The notes under the pieces: model-generated
The model's database searches: none
What the model saw: the letters and a program-made list of their open reading frames with translations, nothing else
What the model was told of the DNA's origin: nothing
Translations under genes and position numbers: made by a program
Source: Aeromonas sanarellii
Lineage (GTDB): Bacteria; Pseudomonadota; Gammaproteobacteria; Enterobacterales; Aeromonadaceae
Direction of reading: 5' to 3'
Length of the DNA stretch: 64,000 nt
Assembly (NCBI RefSeq): GCF_000820085.1
Contig: NZ_CDBN01000021.1
Span: 1 to 64,000 of the forward strand
In this document: positions 17,193-26,280 of the stretch, piece after piece
Numbering within the stretch: the first letter of the stretch is position 1
Layout: each line of letters starts with the position of its first letter

Positions 17193-18407
17193 TTACTGCT
17201 TGTAGCCCTTGAGGAAACGGGCGAGACGGCCGATGGCCTCTTCGAGCTCCTCTTCCCGGGGCAGGAAGACCAGGCGGAAGTGATCCGGCGCGGGCCAGTT
17301 GAAGCCGGTGCCCTGCACCAGCAGCAGCTTCTCCTGCTGCAGCAGGTCGAACACCATCTTCTGGTCGTCGCGAATGTCGTACACCTTGGGGTCCAGGCGC
17401 GGGAACATGTAGAGCGCCCCCTTGGGCTTGACGCAGGAGACCCCCGGAATGTCGTTGAGCAGCTCCCACGCCTTGTCCCGCTGGCGACGCAGGCGACCAC
17501 CCGGCAGGATCAGCTCGTTGATGCTCTGATAACCGCCAAGGGCGGTCTGGATGGCATGCTGCATGGGCACGTTGGCACAGAGCCGCATGGAAGCCAGCAT
17601 CTCCAGCCCCTCGATATAGCCCTTGGCACGGCCCTTGGGTCCGGTGATGACCATCCAGCCCTGGCGGAAGCCGCAGGCGCGGTAGGCCTTGGAGAGGCCA
17701 TTGAAGGTCACTACCATCACATCGTCGCAAAGGGTGCAGACGCTGGTGTGGGAGATGTCGTCGTAGAGGATCTTGTCGTAGATCTCGTCGGCGAAGATGA
17801 TGAGGTTGTGCTGGCGGGCGATCTCGATCACCTCCAGCAGGAACTCGCTGCCGTAGACGGCGCCGGTCGGGTTGTTGGGGTTGATCAGCACCAGGCCGCG
17901 GGTGCGCGGGGTGATGCGGGCGCGGATGTCGTCGAGATCCGGATACCAGTCGGCCTCTTCGTCACAGCGGTAGTGCACCGCATGGCCACCGGAGAGGGTG
18001 ACGGCAGCGGTCCAGAGCGGGTAGTCGGGGGAGGGGACCAGCATCTCGTCGCCGTTGTTGAGCAGCGCCTGCATCGCCATCACGATGAGCTCGCTCGCGC
18101 CGTTGCCGATGTAGATGTCGTCGATGTCGACCTTGCGCATCCCTTTCTGCTGGTAGTACTGCATCACCGCCTTGCGGGCCGAGAAGAGCCCCTTGGAGTC
18201 GCAGTAGCCCTGGCTCTGGGGCATGTTGAGGATCACATCCTTGATGATCTCCTCCGGTGCTTCGAAGCCAAACGGGGCCGGATTGCCGATGTTGAGCTTG
18301 ATGATGCGGTGACCTTCGTCTTCGAGACGGCGAGCTTCCTTATGCACCGGGCCGCGGATGTCATAGCAGACATCGTCGAGCTTGTGCGACTTGTCGATAG
18401 TGAACAT
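17193..18407 (-). CDS. alaA: Alanine transaminase AlaA
   Basis: A 404-residue class I PLP aminotransferase that makes alanine from pyruvate and glutamate. The PLP lysine is Lys240 in S-K-A-Y-R, with the preceding D-E-I-Y-D (Asp207) and the N-P-N-N-P-T-G loop at 176-182. The length equals E. coli AlaA (YfbQ) and the N-terminus (D-I-R-G-P-V) is typical. Monocistronic, ending at the terminator shared with yfcC. Confidence 0.95.
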   Translation of the reverse strand: MFTIDKSHKLDDVCYDIRGPVHKEARRLEDEGHRIIKLNIGNPAPFGFEAPEEIIKDVILNMPQSQGYCDSKGLFSARKAVMQYYQQKGMRKVDIDDIYIGNGASELIVMAMQALLNNGDEMLVPSPDYPLWTAAVTLSGGHAVHYRCDEEADWYPDLDDIRARITPRTRGLVLINPNNPTGAVYGSEFLLEVIEIARQHNLIIFADEIYDKILYDDISHTSVCTLCDDVMVVTFNGLSKAYRACGFRQGWMVITGPKGRAKGYIEGLEMLASMRLCANVPMQHAIQTALGGYQSINELILPGGRLRRQRDKAWELLNDIPGVSCVKPKGALYMFPRLDPKVYDIRDDQKMVFDLLQQEKLLLVQGTGFNWPAPDHFRLVFLPREEELEEAIGRLARFLKGYKQ

Positions 18408-18763
18408 GGTGAGCGTGATTCCTTCCCCGTGGGGCGCGTTGGCAGAAAAGCTGTTTTTAGTATCAAATTTCTCTGCCCCTATTCTTCACAGAATTGAATG
18501 CTAGAACAATCTAATTTATGGAATAAATCCCTGATATTTACCCCTGAAACAGGGTTGTTGAAATGTTAAATTCAGCATGATCGTTTGCCTCTCTTTGGTG
18601 AATTAGTGAAAGATGAGGGGCAGATTCATAAAGCAACATGAGTGTATTGAAATATCTCCCCCATCTGGCACGATTGGCTGGGGTAAAAAAGGCCCCGACC
18701 CGTCGGTCTGCCAGGGGAGCACGCAGGCACGGGGGCTCATCTTCCCGCTCTCGAGGTTCACTC

Positions 18764-18973
18764 ATGCAGGCACCCGCCACCGGTCGCTACCGCCATTTCA
18801 AGGGGGGCTATTACCAGGTTCTGGCCCTGGCCTTGCACACCGAAACCCAGGAGCAGCTGGTGATCTATCAATCCGAACAGGATGGTCAGGTCTATGCCCG
18901 CCCCGTCGCCATGTTCATGGAGTGGATTGAACATCAGGGACAGGTGGTGAGCCGCTTCACGCCGGTGGCCTGA
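18764..18973 (+). CDS. DUF1653 domain protein
   Basis: A 69-residue protein that is nearly all one DUF1653 domain: G-R-Y-R-H-F-K-G at the start, V-Y in the middle, the A-R-P-V-A-M-F turn and R-F at the end. Function unknown. The start at 18764 has GAGG upstream and gives the usual domain length; an in-frame ATG at 18638 would add 42 basic, Ser/Arg-rich residues with no clear ribosome binding site. Confidence 0.82.
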   Translation: MQAPATGRYRHFKGGYYQVLALALHTETQEQLVIYQSEQDGQVYARPVAMFMEWIEHQGQVVSRFTPVA

Positions 18974-18991
18974 GGCAGGCTTGGCGACATG

Positions 18992-19018
18992 AAAAAAGGC
19001 GCCAGAGGCGCCATTTTT
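18992..19018. terminator. Shared terminator, DUF1653 gene and grxA
   Basis: A-run, stem GGCGCC (18998-19003) with GGCGCC (19007-19012), then a T-run; it sits between convergent genes. Confidence 0.88.
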
Positions 19019-19032
19019 CATGGTGTCGGGGC

Positions 19033-19290
19033 TTAAAGACCCAGATTGGCTCTGGCATAGGCCTCAAAATCGGTGCAGCCGCCGATGTGCTGCTCATCCA
19101 GGAAGATCTGCGGCACAGTGGTGACCGGCTTGCCCGCCTTGGCGGCGAGATCGTCCTTGGTCAGCCCGGCCACGTTGATATCCACGTAGCGGAACTCGAA
19201 GTCATCGCGCTCCTCGGTCAGTTGCTCGGCAATCTGCTTGGCACGCACGCAATAGGGGCAACCGGGACGACCAAAAATCTCTACAAACAT
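19033..19290 (-). CDS. grxA: Glutaredoxin 1
   Basis: An 85-residue dithiol glutaredoxin, the same length as E. coli GrxA. Active site C-P-Y-C at residues 11-14, cis-proline loop T-V-P-Q-I-F, and the glutathione-binding G-G-C-T-D at the C-terminal helix. It reduces disulfides such as those of ribonucleotide reductase with glutathione. A Cys takes the place of the Tyr found after G-G in E. coli. Confidence 0.95.
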   Translation of the reverse strand: MFVEIFGRPGCPYCVRAKQIAEQLTEERDDFEFRYVDINVAGLTKDDLAAKAGKPVTTVPQIFLDEQHIGGCTDFEAYARANLGL

Positions 19291-19503
19291 CTTTTCTCTC
19301 CATTAAACAAGCCGTTGAAGAAGGCCATTGAGACGAGGCTGGGCACAGCATAGCCCTGGCGCCCTGTCAGTCAAAGCTGAAAATAGCGATGCTTACGTTC
19401 GCCATCTCCGATTGCGCCCACTGTTGATGACGGCGCCAGCGTCCCTGTTTCGCCCCAAGGCCGGGGAATCGAGCCGCCTTGCCGGCAAGACAGCCCGTCT
19501 GTC

Positions 19504-20937
19504 TCACTGCTCGACGATCTGGATGGGTTGTTGCTGGTAGATGCTCTCCAGCACGCCTTTTTCGAAGACAGTCCAGGGCCAGGGCGCCTTGCTGGCGCGG
19601 TAGCGCTCGTGGGTCGCCGGATCCTGGGAGAGACCGCGCTGGAACATCACGAAGGCCTTGCGATGGCCACCGGCGGTGTCGATGAAGCCGGCGAGGTTAG
19701 ACGTACCTGTGATGGTACCGGTCTTGGCGTGCACCTTGTTCTTCATCATGGGGGCAGTGACGCTGCGTCGCCAGGCCAGGGTGCCGTCCACCTGGGAGCT
19801 TGGCAGCAGCTTGATGAAGTCGAGCTCGGCATCGTTCTTCTGGATGAAGTTAAGCACCGACAACATCTGGCGCGCGCTGATGAGATTGTGGGCGGAGAGG
19901 CCGGAGCCGTCGGCCAGGGTGGCGTTGCCAAGGTCAATGCCGTGCTTGGTCAGGATGGCGCGCACCGCCATGGTGCCGCTGCGATAGCTGCCCGGCTTGT
20001 TGTAGTAGTGGCGGCCCACCGTCTTCAAGAAGGTGTCGGCGTAGAGGTTGTCCGACTTCTTCAGCATCTTGGCGAGCATCACCGGCAGGGAGACGGAGTA
20101 GTGGGTGGCCAGGGTCTGGGCGCCCACCGGCGCCTGGTGGGTGACCCGCAGCAGGCCGTCGTGGCGGATACCGGCGCGGTTCATGGCCCAGCGGATGTTG
20201 TCCCAGCCCCAGGCTTCCACATCGTGAATGGCGAAGCGCAGCCCCTGTGGCTCCTTGTTCGGGGTGATGCAGCCCTTGAGCTCGTAGAAGTTGCCCTTGG
20301 CCATGTCCACCTCCAGGGCGCAGAACTGGCGCGCCATGTCGCCATAGCTCATCACCTCCACGTTGTCGGCGCCGATGCCGATGGGCACGCCGGTGGCCAC
20401 GTTGCCCACCGCCGGTCTGCCGATCTGGGTGGCGGTGACGGTGCCGTAGGCGCAGTTCTTGTCGATGATGACGGAGGAGACGGGGGCGGCGAAGCAGAGG
20501 GTCTGATCCCCCCAGGACCAGCCATTGCCGCGCTCATAGCCGTTGTAGGCGCCGGTGTTGACGTAGACGTTGCCCTGGATGCGGGAGACCCCGAGCTGCT
20601 TGAACAGGGCCACCAGATCCATGCGCGACAGGGTGGGGTCGCCCACGAAGTTGATCCAGATGTCGCCGTTGATGGCATCCCCCTGCTTGGCGCCGGACTG
20701 GGCCTGGATATCGGTGGCGAAGCGAAAATCGGCGCCGAGCTCGAGGCGGGCTGCCAGGGCGGTCAGCACCTTCATGGTGGAGGCGGGCGCTATCATGTCG
20801 TCCGCGTTGCGGGAAAACTCGATGCCGTTGTTGCCCTGGACGATGACGGCATACTGGCCCCCCTTGGGCGGGGTCAGCGGGGTGGCCTGGGCCACCAGGG
20901 AAAAGAGAGCACAAAAACCAATCAACAGCCGCTGCAT
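19504..20937 (-). CDS. dacB: D-Ala-D-Ala carboxypeptidase/endopeptidase PBP4
   Basis: A 477-residue periplasmic class C penicillin-binding protein that trims and cuts peptidoglycan crosslinks. Signal peptide residues 1-18 (A-Q-A end). Catalytic motifs: S53-T-M-K56, S295-D-N297 and K405-T-G407. The large insert between the first two motifs is typical of PBP4. The start at 20937 is chosen because AGAGGA stands just before it and the signal peptide then begins directly; a start at 20988 would add 17 residues. Length equals E. coli DacB. Confidence 0.95.
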   Translation of the reverse strand: MQRLLIGFCALFSLVAQATPLTPPKGGQYAVIVQGNNGIEFSRNADDMIAPASTMKVLTALAARLELGADFRFATDIQAQSGAKQGDAINGDIWINFVGDPTLSRMDLVALFKQLGVSRIQGNVYVNTGAYNGYERGNGWSWGDQTLCFAAPVSSVIIDKNCAYGTVTATQIGRPAVGNVATGVPIGIGADNVEVMSYGDMARQFCALEVDMAKGNFYELKGCITPNKEPQGLRFAIHDVEAWGWDNIRWAMNRAGIRHDGLLRVTHQAPVGAQTLATHYSVSLPVMLAKMLKKSDNLYADTFLKTVGRHYYNKPGSYRSGTMAVRAILTKHGIDLGNATLADGSGLSAHNLISARQMLSVLNFIQKNDAELDFIKLLPSSQVDGTLAWRRSVTAPMMKNKVHAKTGTITGTSNLAGFIDTAGGHRKAFVMFQRGLSQDPATHERYRASKAPWPWTVFEKGVLESIYQQQPIQIVEQ

Positions 20938-21062
20938 AACATCCTCTAACGTGACGAAGGGGCGCGGCAGTGGTGCCGGCCCTGACAATTCAACCTTGTG
21001 TCACCAGCCGATGCGGGCTCGGCCGTGACGAAGCCATTCATGATGCCGGTCGCCCCTTGCCG

Positions 21063-22823
21063 CTACGTCGGAGCGTTGGCGGTGCGGTAGCGGCCGTCAT
21101 AATCAAAAATCTTCTCCTTTATCTGCCAGAAGCGGCCCGATTTGCGGGCGATGACGAAATCGGGGTGGCGAAACTGGCGCGCCAACGCCAGCACGCTCGC
21201 CAGGGTGGCAAATTCGGGCTCCAGGCCCGGGGCGGGCCAATGATGACGCACAAAGCGCTGTTGAAACAAGCGCCGTGCACCCTCGGAGTGAAAACCGAAG
21301 TACTCGCTCAGGGTGAGACCGTCCTCGTCGTGGTAGGTCACCTCCAGCCGCTCCCCCTGTTTGCCACGTCCGGCACTCAGCGTCAGGCCGGCGCAGCGGA
21401 TCACCATGCAGTCCTTGAGATTGAGCGCCTCCTTGAGTTTGTCGTCAGGGTCCACCAGCAGCTGATCGCAGTGCTGGCAGCGGCGGGCGGCGATATCGTT
21501 CTCCGCCCCGCAAGCCGGGCAGATCTTGGCGCGAAAGCGGTAGTCACACTCCTCGCGATGGCCCTCGTCATCTTCAAACAGTCCCTGACAGCGACGGCCG
21601 TAGTGCTCGATCACCTTGCCATCCTCGTCGGTCTTGCCCCAGAAGGTGTTGGCAAAGCCGCAGGCGGGGCAGGGCACCAGCACCGGCTCGGTGCCGGCGT
21701 GGGGTCTGGGCTCCCCCACCTCGGGGGCAAACAGGTTGAAGTTGTTGCCGGCATAGTCGAGCACCAGGCAGTCGGTCTTGCCCGGCGACAGGCGCAGGCC
21801 GCGCCCCACGATCTGCTGATAGAGAGACACCGACTCGGTGGGCCTCAGCATCACGATGAGATCCACGTGGGGGGCGTCAAACCCCGTGGTCAGCACCGCC
21901 ACGTTGACCAGAAACTTGAGCTCGCGGGCCTTGAAGGCATGGATCAGGGCATCGCGCTCCGGACCCGGGGTCTCTCCGGTGATCAGGGCGGCCTGTTCCC
22001 CGCGCGCGCCCAGCAGGCCGTGGATTTCCCGGGCATGCTCGACGGTGGCGGCGAAGATCATCACCCCCTGGCGCTCGCGGGCATACTCCAGCACCTGGCT
22101 CAGGATATGGGGGGTGACCCGCTCCTGGCGTTTGAGCTCGCCGTTGAGCTCGGCCTCGCTGAACAGGCCGTTCTCCCGCGGCACCAGCCGGCTGAAGTCG
22201 TAGTGGACTATGGGGGCATCCACCAGGCGCGGCGGCGTCAGGTAGCCGTTTTTGACCATGAAGCGCAGGGGCAGCTCGAACACGCAGTCGCCGAACAGCC
22301 GCTCCCCGTGGCTCTTGACCATGCCGTGGTAATGGCGCCGGTAAATCCAGCCGAGGCCGAGACGATAGGGGGTGGCGGTGAGACCCAGGATCTTGAGGGC
22401 TGGGTTGGCGGTCTTGAGATGGGCGATCACCTGATGGTACTGGCTGTCGTCATCGAGCGAAACCCGATGACACTCGTCGATGATGAGCAGGGAAAAGGCC
22501 CCGTCGAAGGCAGCCAGATTGCGTGCCACCGACTGCACCGAGCCGAACACCACCTGGGCGCTCGCCTCCTTGCGATCCAGCCCGGCGGCGAAGATGTCGG
22601 CCTTGAGCCCCCAGGCCTCGTACTTGGCGTGGTTCTGCTCCACCAGCTCCTTGACGTGGGCCAGCACCAGCACCCGGCCACGGGCCTTGCGCGCCAGCTC
22701 GGCGATCACCAGGCTCTTGCCGGCGCCGGTGGGCAGCACCACCACGGCGGGATCCGGGTGCTTGCGAAAGTGGCGGATCACGGCGTTGACGGCGTCGGTT
22801 TGATAGGGTCTGAGAACGAACAT
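21063..22823 (-). CDS. radD: RadD, superfamily 2 DNA repair helicase-like ATPase
   Basis: A 586-residue protein, equal in length to E. coli RadD (YejH), which acts in double-strand break repair and postreplication gaps. Seen: Walker A P-T-G-A-G-K-S (31-37), DECH box, motif III T-A-T-P, motif [12 protein letters not shown], and after residue 385 pairs of C-x2-C forming zinc-binding clusters. Its start is close to a TATAAT box at 22853-22858 (minus strand). Single gene. Confidence 0.95.
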   Translation of the reverse strand: MFVLRPYQTDAVNAVIRHFRKHPDPAVVVLPTGAGKSLVIAELARKARGRVLVLAHVKELVEQNHAKYEAWGLKADIFAAGLDRKEASAQVVFGSVQSVARNLAAFDGAFSLLIIDECHRVSLDDDSQYHQVIAHLKTANPALKILGLTATPYRLGLGWIYRRHYHGMVKSHGERLFGDCVFELPLRFMVKNGYLTPPRLVDAPIVHYDFSRLVPRENGLFSEAELNGELKRQERVTPHILSQVLEYARERQGVMIFAATVEHAREIHGLLGARGEQAALITGETPGPERDALIHAFKARELKFLVNVAVLTTGFDAPHVDLIVMLRPTESVSLYQQIVGRGLRLSPGKTDCLVLDYAGNNFNLFAPEVGEPRPHAGTEPVLVPCPACGFANTFWGKTDEDGKVIEHYGRRCQGLFEDDEGHREECDYRFRAKICPACGAENDIAARRCQHCDQLLVDPDDKLKEALNLKDCMVIRCAGLTLSAGRGKQGERLEVTYHDEDGLTLSEYFGFHSEGARRLFQQRFVRHHWPAPGLEPEFATLASVLALARQFRHPDFVIARKSGRFWQIKEKIFDYDGRYRTANAPT

Positions 22824-22852
22824 GGGGAACGGCTGTGGCGCAAGGTGGCGCC

Positions 22853-22858
22853 ATTATA
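22853..22858 (-). promoter_or_regulatory. Candidate -10 box for radD
   Basis: TATAAT on the minus strand, 30 bases before the radD start. The -35 position (17-18 bases further up) is weak, with CTGCAT at best. The 5' leader would be about 20 bases. Confidence 0.45.
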
Positions 22859-22908
22859 GGGATCTTGCGGCGAAAATGCAGCGAGGGGAGGGGGCGGTGC
22901 CCCAGACG

Positions 22909-22935
22909 AAAACGGGCCGGCATGATGCCGGCCCG
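22909..22935 (-). terminator. Terminator of yiaW-yiaV
   Basis: Stem CGGGCCGGC (22913-22921) with GCCGGCCCG (22927-22935), loop ATGAT; the minus strand continues with CGTTTTCG. It lies 18 bases beyond the yiaV stop. Confidence 0.8.
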
Positions 22936-22952
22936 CAGACACTGGCGAGTGC

Positions 22953-23990
22953 TTAGTGGAAGGGGAACAGGTAGTTGAGCCAGCTGCCCATGCGCATCAG
23001 GATCTTGCGCATGATGGCCACGTGGTGGAAGTGCTCTGTGTAGATGGCGGCCTGGCCGCTGGAGCCGGCAATCACCTGGTACTTCGCCCACTCGGGATCG
23101 GTGATCTCGAGGATGATGGGCAGGCGGCCCGGTACCTGGGCGGAGGTCTGATCGATGAGCCCTGCCTGGGCCTGGATGTTGCCCGGCGCCATGGCGGGGA
23201 TCACGGACTGCACCCTGGCCTTGAAGATCCGGCCGGGGATACCGTCCAGCACCACCTCGGCCTCATCGCCATCCTTCAGCCGCTGCATGCTGTTTTGCCA
23301 GAACCAGCCGACGTAGGCGTTTTCATCTTCATGGATGAAGGTCATCACGGGGCGATACATGAAGGGGGCGGCGATCATGCCGGGACGCAGCGCCAGCTGC
23401 ACCACATGGCCGTCGCTCGGGGCGTAGACCACGGTCTGATCCAGCTCGTACTTGGCGATGTTGAGCTGGGCGCTCAGGTCATCCAGCGACGCCTTCTGTT
23501 GGTCAATCTGGGCAACGATGTCGTCCACGTTGGCCTGGGTCACGTCGAGATCACGCTGCTTGCCGATGCCGCGACGCATCAGCTCCTGGGCGCGATCCCG
23601 GTCCAGACTGGCGGAGCGCAATCTGGCGTCGAGGGCCTTGAGATAGTCCTGGTTGGAGGCGAGCCGCGCCGTCAGGCTGGCGACTTTCTCCTGGAAGGGC
23701 ACAGCATCCAGGCGAAACAGCACATCACCCTGCTTGACCGGCTGGTTGGCCTTGACCGGCACCTCGGTGACCCGCCCCTTGACCAGGGGAACGACGGGGG
23801 TGGAGACGTAGTAATTGCGGGCCAGCTCCGAATAGGGGTGGTTGTAGTTCATCAGCGTGATGAGCGCCCCGATAATGAAGACACCGCCGAGCACGGCCGT
23901 GGGCACACTCCACTTGTTGAGCGGGATCTTGAAGATCTTGAAAATACCTACGCAGAGGGCCGTATAGGTGAGAATAAGTAGCAGGTCCAT
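22953..23990 (-). CDS. yiaV: HlyD-family membrane fusion protein YiaV
   Basis: A 345-residue inner-membrane adaptor. Two hydrophobic N-terminal segments (3-20 and 28-50) end in an N-Y-N-H-P-Y motif, as in E. coli YiaV. A biotinyl-lipoyl half (65-95), a coiled-coil hairpin (100-185) and the second half (Y-A-P-S-D-G-H-V) follow. The C-terminal region R-K-I-L-M-R-M-G-S-W-L is also shared with YiaV. It follows yiaW after 10 bases. The transport partner is unknown. Confidence 0.9.
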   Translation of the reverse strand: MDLLLILTYTALCVGIFKIFKIPLNKWSVPTAVLGGVFIIGALITLMNYNHPYSELARNYYVSTPVVPLVKGRVTEVPVKANQPVKQGDVLFRLDAVPFQEKVASLTARLASNQDYLKALDARLRSASLDRDRAQELMRRGIGKQRDLDVTQANVDDIVAQIDQQKASLDDLSAQLNIAKYELDQTVVYAPSDGHVVQLALRPGMIAAPFMYRPVMTFIHEDENAYVGWFWQNSMQRLKDGDEAEVVLDGIPGRIFKARVQSVIPAMAPGNIQAQAGLIDQTSAQVPGRLPIILEITDPEWAKYQVIAGSSGQAAIYTEHFHHVAIMRKILMRMGSWLNYLFPFH

Positions 23991-24000
23991 GTAGGGTCAC

Positions 24001-24333
24001 CTATTTATCTGTCTGTTCGAGCGTGGTCATGCGGGCTTGCAGTGCGGCCAGCTCCTGCTTGAGGGCGCTGATCTCGTCTTCGTCTTTTTGCAGCCGTTGA
24101 TTGAAACCCCAACCGCGATCGGGGCGATAAATCGTGGCCCAGATCCAGAGGAAGGGCCAGAGCACATGCAGGGTGAACAGGCTGACCCAGCCTGCCACGT
24201 GAATGGCGTCCTGGTGAGGGTGCTGACGATGCTTGGCAATCTCGTACGGAATATCGTGAATGACGATAACGCCATAGAACATGACCAAGACGACAAACAC
24301 CAGTATTCCCAGGGCAATGTAGTCAAGTACCAT
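24001..24333 (-). CDS. yiaW: YiaW, DUF3302 inner-membrane protein
   Basis: A 110-residue protein with two TM segments (about 5-25 and 47-68), the conserved H-D-I-P-Y-E-I-A-K-x-R-x-H-P-H loop between them and a coiled-coil tail (82-107). It is the first gene of the yiaW-yiaV pair, as in E. coli. It probably forms a membrane platform with YiaV. An inverted repeat stands about 30 bases before its start. Confidence 0.9.
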   Translation of the reverse strand: MVLDYIALGILVFVVLVMFYGVIVIHDIPYEIAKHRQHPHQDAIHVAGWVSLFTLHVLWPFLWIWATIYRPDRGWGFNQRLQKDEDEISALKQELAALQARMTTLEQTDK

Positions 24334-24361
24334 CGATTTCTCCCATCTTAGTCGCGAGGTA

Positions 24362-24388
24362 ATGCCTTGTTTCGTCTAGACAAGGCAT
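24362..24388. promoter_or_regulatory. 9-bp inverted repeat before yiaW
   Basis: ATGCCTTGT (24362-24370) and ACAAGGCAT (24380-24388) are perfect inverted arms 9 bases apart, 29 bases before the yiaW start in the spacer shared with the divergent mechanosensitive channel gene. It may be an operator or a leader hairpin; there is no T-run. Confidence 0.5.
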
Positions 24389-24560
24389 CCGGCCATGATG
24401 ACAGCATATTAGCTGAGTGCAAGAGTGCAACAGGGGAGTTGATATTCCGGTACAGGCCCGGTTAACCGGTTGGCTATTTATCGCCCATCCTTCATTTCCT
24501 TCTGTAAAATCAAACGGGAACGAGATTCGTCTGTCTCATGGCTAAAGGACGGGAGACGCG

Positions 24561-26213
24561 ATGGAAAGGGGATGCAGGATGGGCCGCCGGTGGGTGGCAC
24601 TGTTATTGTTCGTTGCCGTGCAAAGCGGCAGCATCTGGGCCGCAGAACCCAGGATGGAACCGACCGAGCAGGAGAGGGCCCAGACCCTGATCCTGCTCCA
24701 TGAGCCCATCGTCATGTTGCAGGCGACCTTCGGCAGCCTGGACGGGGCGGCCCGGGTGAGGTTGACCCATGAGCGGATCCAGCGCCTGGACCCAGCGGAT
24801 CTGAACCATCCCATCACTGTGGTCAAGGGTCGCCGGCAAGGGCAGGAGAGCCGGGAGTTTCTGGTCAATGGCAAGCGGATCCTGGTGCTGATGGAAGGAG
24901 ATCTGGAGACCCTAGACGAACTCAGCCTGGAGCAGGCGAGCGAGCGCGTGCGGGGGCGGCTCGACAAGGTGCGCCTCAAGTACCTCGAACTGCACTCGCG
25001 CCCCTATCTGATCAAGGCAGGCGGCAAGGCGGTGGCGGCCAGCCTGCTCTTCTTCGCCGTCATCTGGCAGCTGCAGCGGGGCCACAGACGAATTAGAAGG
25101 TGGCTCGCCAATCGCCTGCTGCAGCAGAAGGGGTTGATCCCGCACCAGTGGCGCCAGGTGGCGGGCAACGTGGAGGTGCGCCTGCTCAGCCTGGTGACCC
25201 TGTTGCTGCTCTTCATGCTCACCTATGGCTGGCTCACCTATGTGCTTGGCCTCTTCCCCCAGACCCGGGCCTGGAGCGAACGGCTGGGGGATTCCCTGTT
25301 CGCCCTGTGCGGCGACATGCTGGAGGGCATGATAGCCGCCATGCCGGGGCTGGTGACCGTGCTGCTGATCGTGCTCATCACCCGCTTCTTCATCCGGGTG
25401 CTGGCCATCCTCTTCGATCGCATCGAGCGCGGTCAGTTGCGGGTGCAGGGGGTGCATGCGGAGACCATAGGGGCGACCCGGCGCTTGCTCTCCGTGGTGA
25501 TCTGGCTGTTTGCCCTGACCGTGGCCTACCCCTACCTGCCCGGTGCCGACTCCGACGCCTTCAAGGGGATCAGCGTCTTCTTCGGTCTGATGGTAACCCT
25601 GGGGTCGGCCGGCATCATGAACCACGCCATGAGCGGCCTGGTGCTCATCTATTCCCGCGCGCTGAGGCCCGGGGATCTGGTGCAGATTGGGGAGGTGGAG
25701 GGGATGGTGAGCGAGCTCAATGCCCTCTCCACCAAGCTGGTGACGCGCCAGGATCACGAGGTCACCCTGCCCAATGCGGTGGTGGTGGGAGGCAAGGTGG
25801 TCAACCTGACGCGGCTGGCGGGGGAGAAGGGGGTGGCGCTCCTGACCAGGGTGACCATAGGCTACGATGCCCCCTGGCGTCAGGTGCACGCCATGCTGGA
25901 GCTGGCGGCCAGACGTTGTACCCTGCTCAACCAGGACGAACCGCCCCTGGTGCGGCAGTTGAACCTGCAGGACTGGTATGTGGAATATGAGCTGCAGGTG
26001 CGGATGAAGGGGGATCTGCTGCCCGCCGTGGTCAAGACGGAGCTGCACGGCCATATCCAGGATGTCTTCAACGAGTTCGGGGTGCAGATCATGTCCCCCA
26101 ACTTCATCGCCCAGCCGGAGCAGGCGGTGCTGGTGGCCAGGGAACACTGGTATCAGTCGCCTGCGCAGCCTCCTGAGGTTCCCGCCGGCAGTGAGCCCCC
26201 ACCCAAGACATGA
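24561..26213 (+). CDS. MscS-family mechanosensitive channel
   Basis: A 550-residue protein: signal peptide (1-28), a periplasmic domain (30-150), then TM segments near 153-172, 205-235, 255-285 and 300-320, followed by the pore helix and MscS beta domain. The core is seen as G-S-A-G-I-M-N-H-A-M-S-G (pore region, about 350-361) and R-P-G-D-L-V-Q-I-G-E-V-E-G (near 372-384), the usual entry to the beta domain. It releases solutes under osmotic downshock. It resembles long MscS relatives and lies divergent from yiaW. The Pro-rich tail (530-550) is variable in such proteins. Confidence 0.85.
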   Translation: MERGCRMGRRWVALLLFVAVQSGSIWAAEPRMEPTEQERAQTLILLHEPIVMLQATFGSLDGAARVRLTHERIQRLDPADLNHPITVVKGRRQGQESREFLVNGKRILVLMEGDLETLDELSLEQASERVRGRLDKVRLKYLELHSRPYLIKAGGKAVAASLLFFAVIWQLQRGHRRIRRWLANRLLQQKGLIPHQWRQVAGNVEVRLLSLVTLLLLFMLTYGWLTYVLGLFPQTRAWSERLGDSLFALCGDMLEGMIAAMPGLVTVLLIVLITRFFIRVLAILFDRIERGQLRVQGVHAETIGATRRLLSVVIWLFALTVAYPYLPGADSDAFKGISVFFGLMVTLGSAGIMNHAMSGLVLIYSRALRPGDLVQIGEVEGMVSELNALSTKLVTRQDHEVTLPNAVVVGGKVVNLTRLAGEKGVALLTRVTIGYDAPWRQVHAMLELAARRCTLLNQDEPPLVRQLNLQDWYVEYELQVRMKGDLLPAVVKTELHGHIQDVFNEFGVQIMSPNFIAQPEQAVLVAREHWYQSPAQPPEVPAGSEPPPKT

Positions 26214-26225
26214 CCCCAAAAAGAG

Positions 26226-26254
26226 GAGGCCCGGCAGCAATGCCGGGCCTCTTG
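26226..26254. terminator. Terminator between channel gene and CstA-like gene
   Basis: An 11-bp stem (26226-26236 with 26241-26251) around loop GCAA, between convergent genes; short T-tracts on both sides. Confidence 0.85.
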
Positions 26255-26280
26255 TCATGGGGCAGCGTCAGTCTCGCGAC

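Noticed and set aside
19528..20949. 473-codon plus frame opposite dacB
   Set aside because: DacB motifs and signal peptide are on the minus strand; the plus translation is Gly/His/Val-rich with no family.
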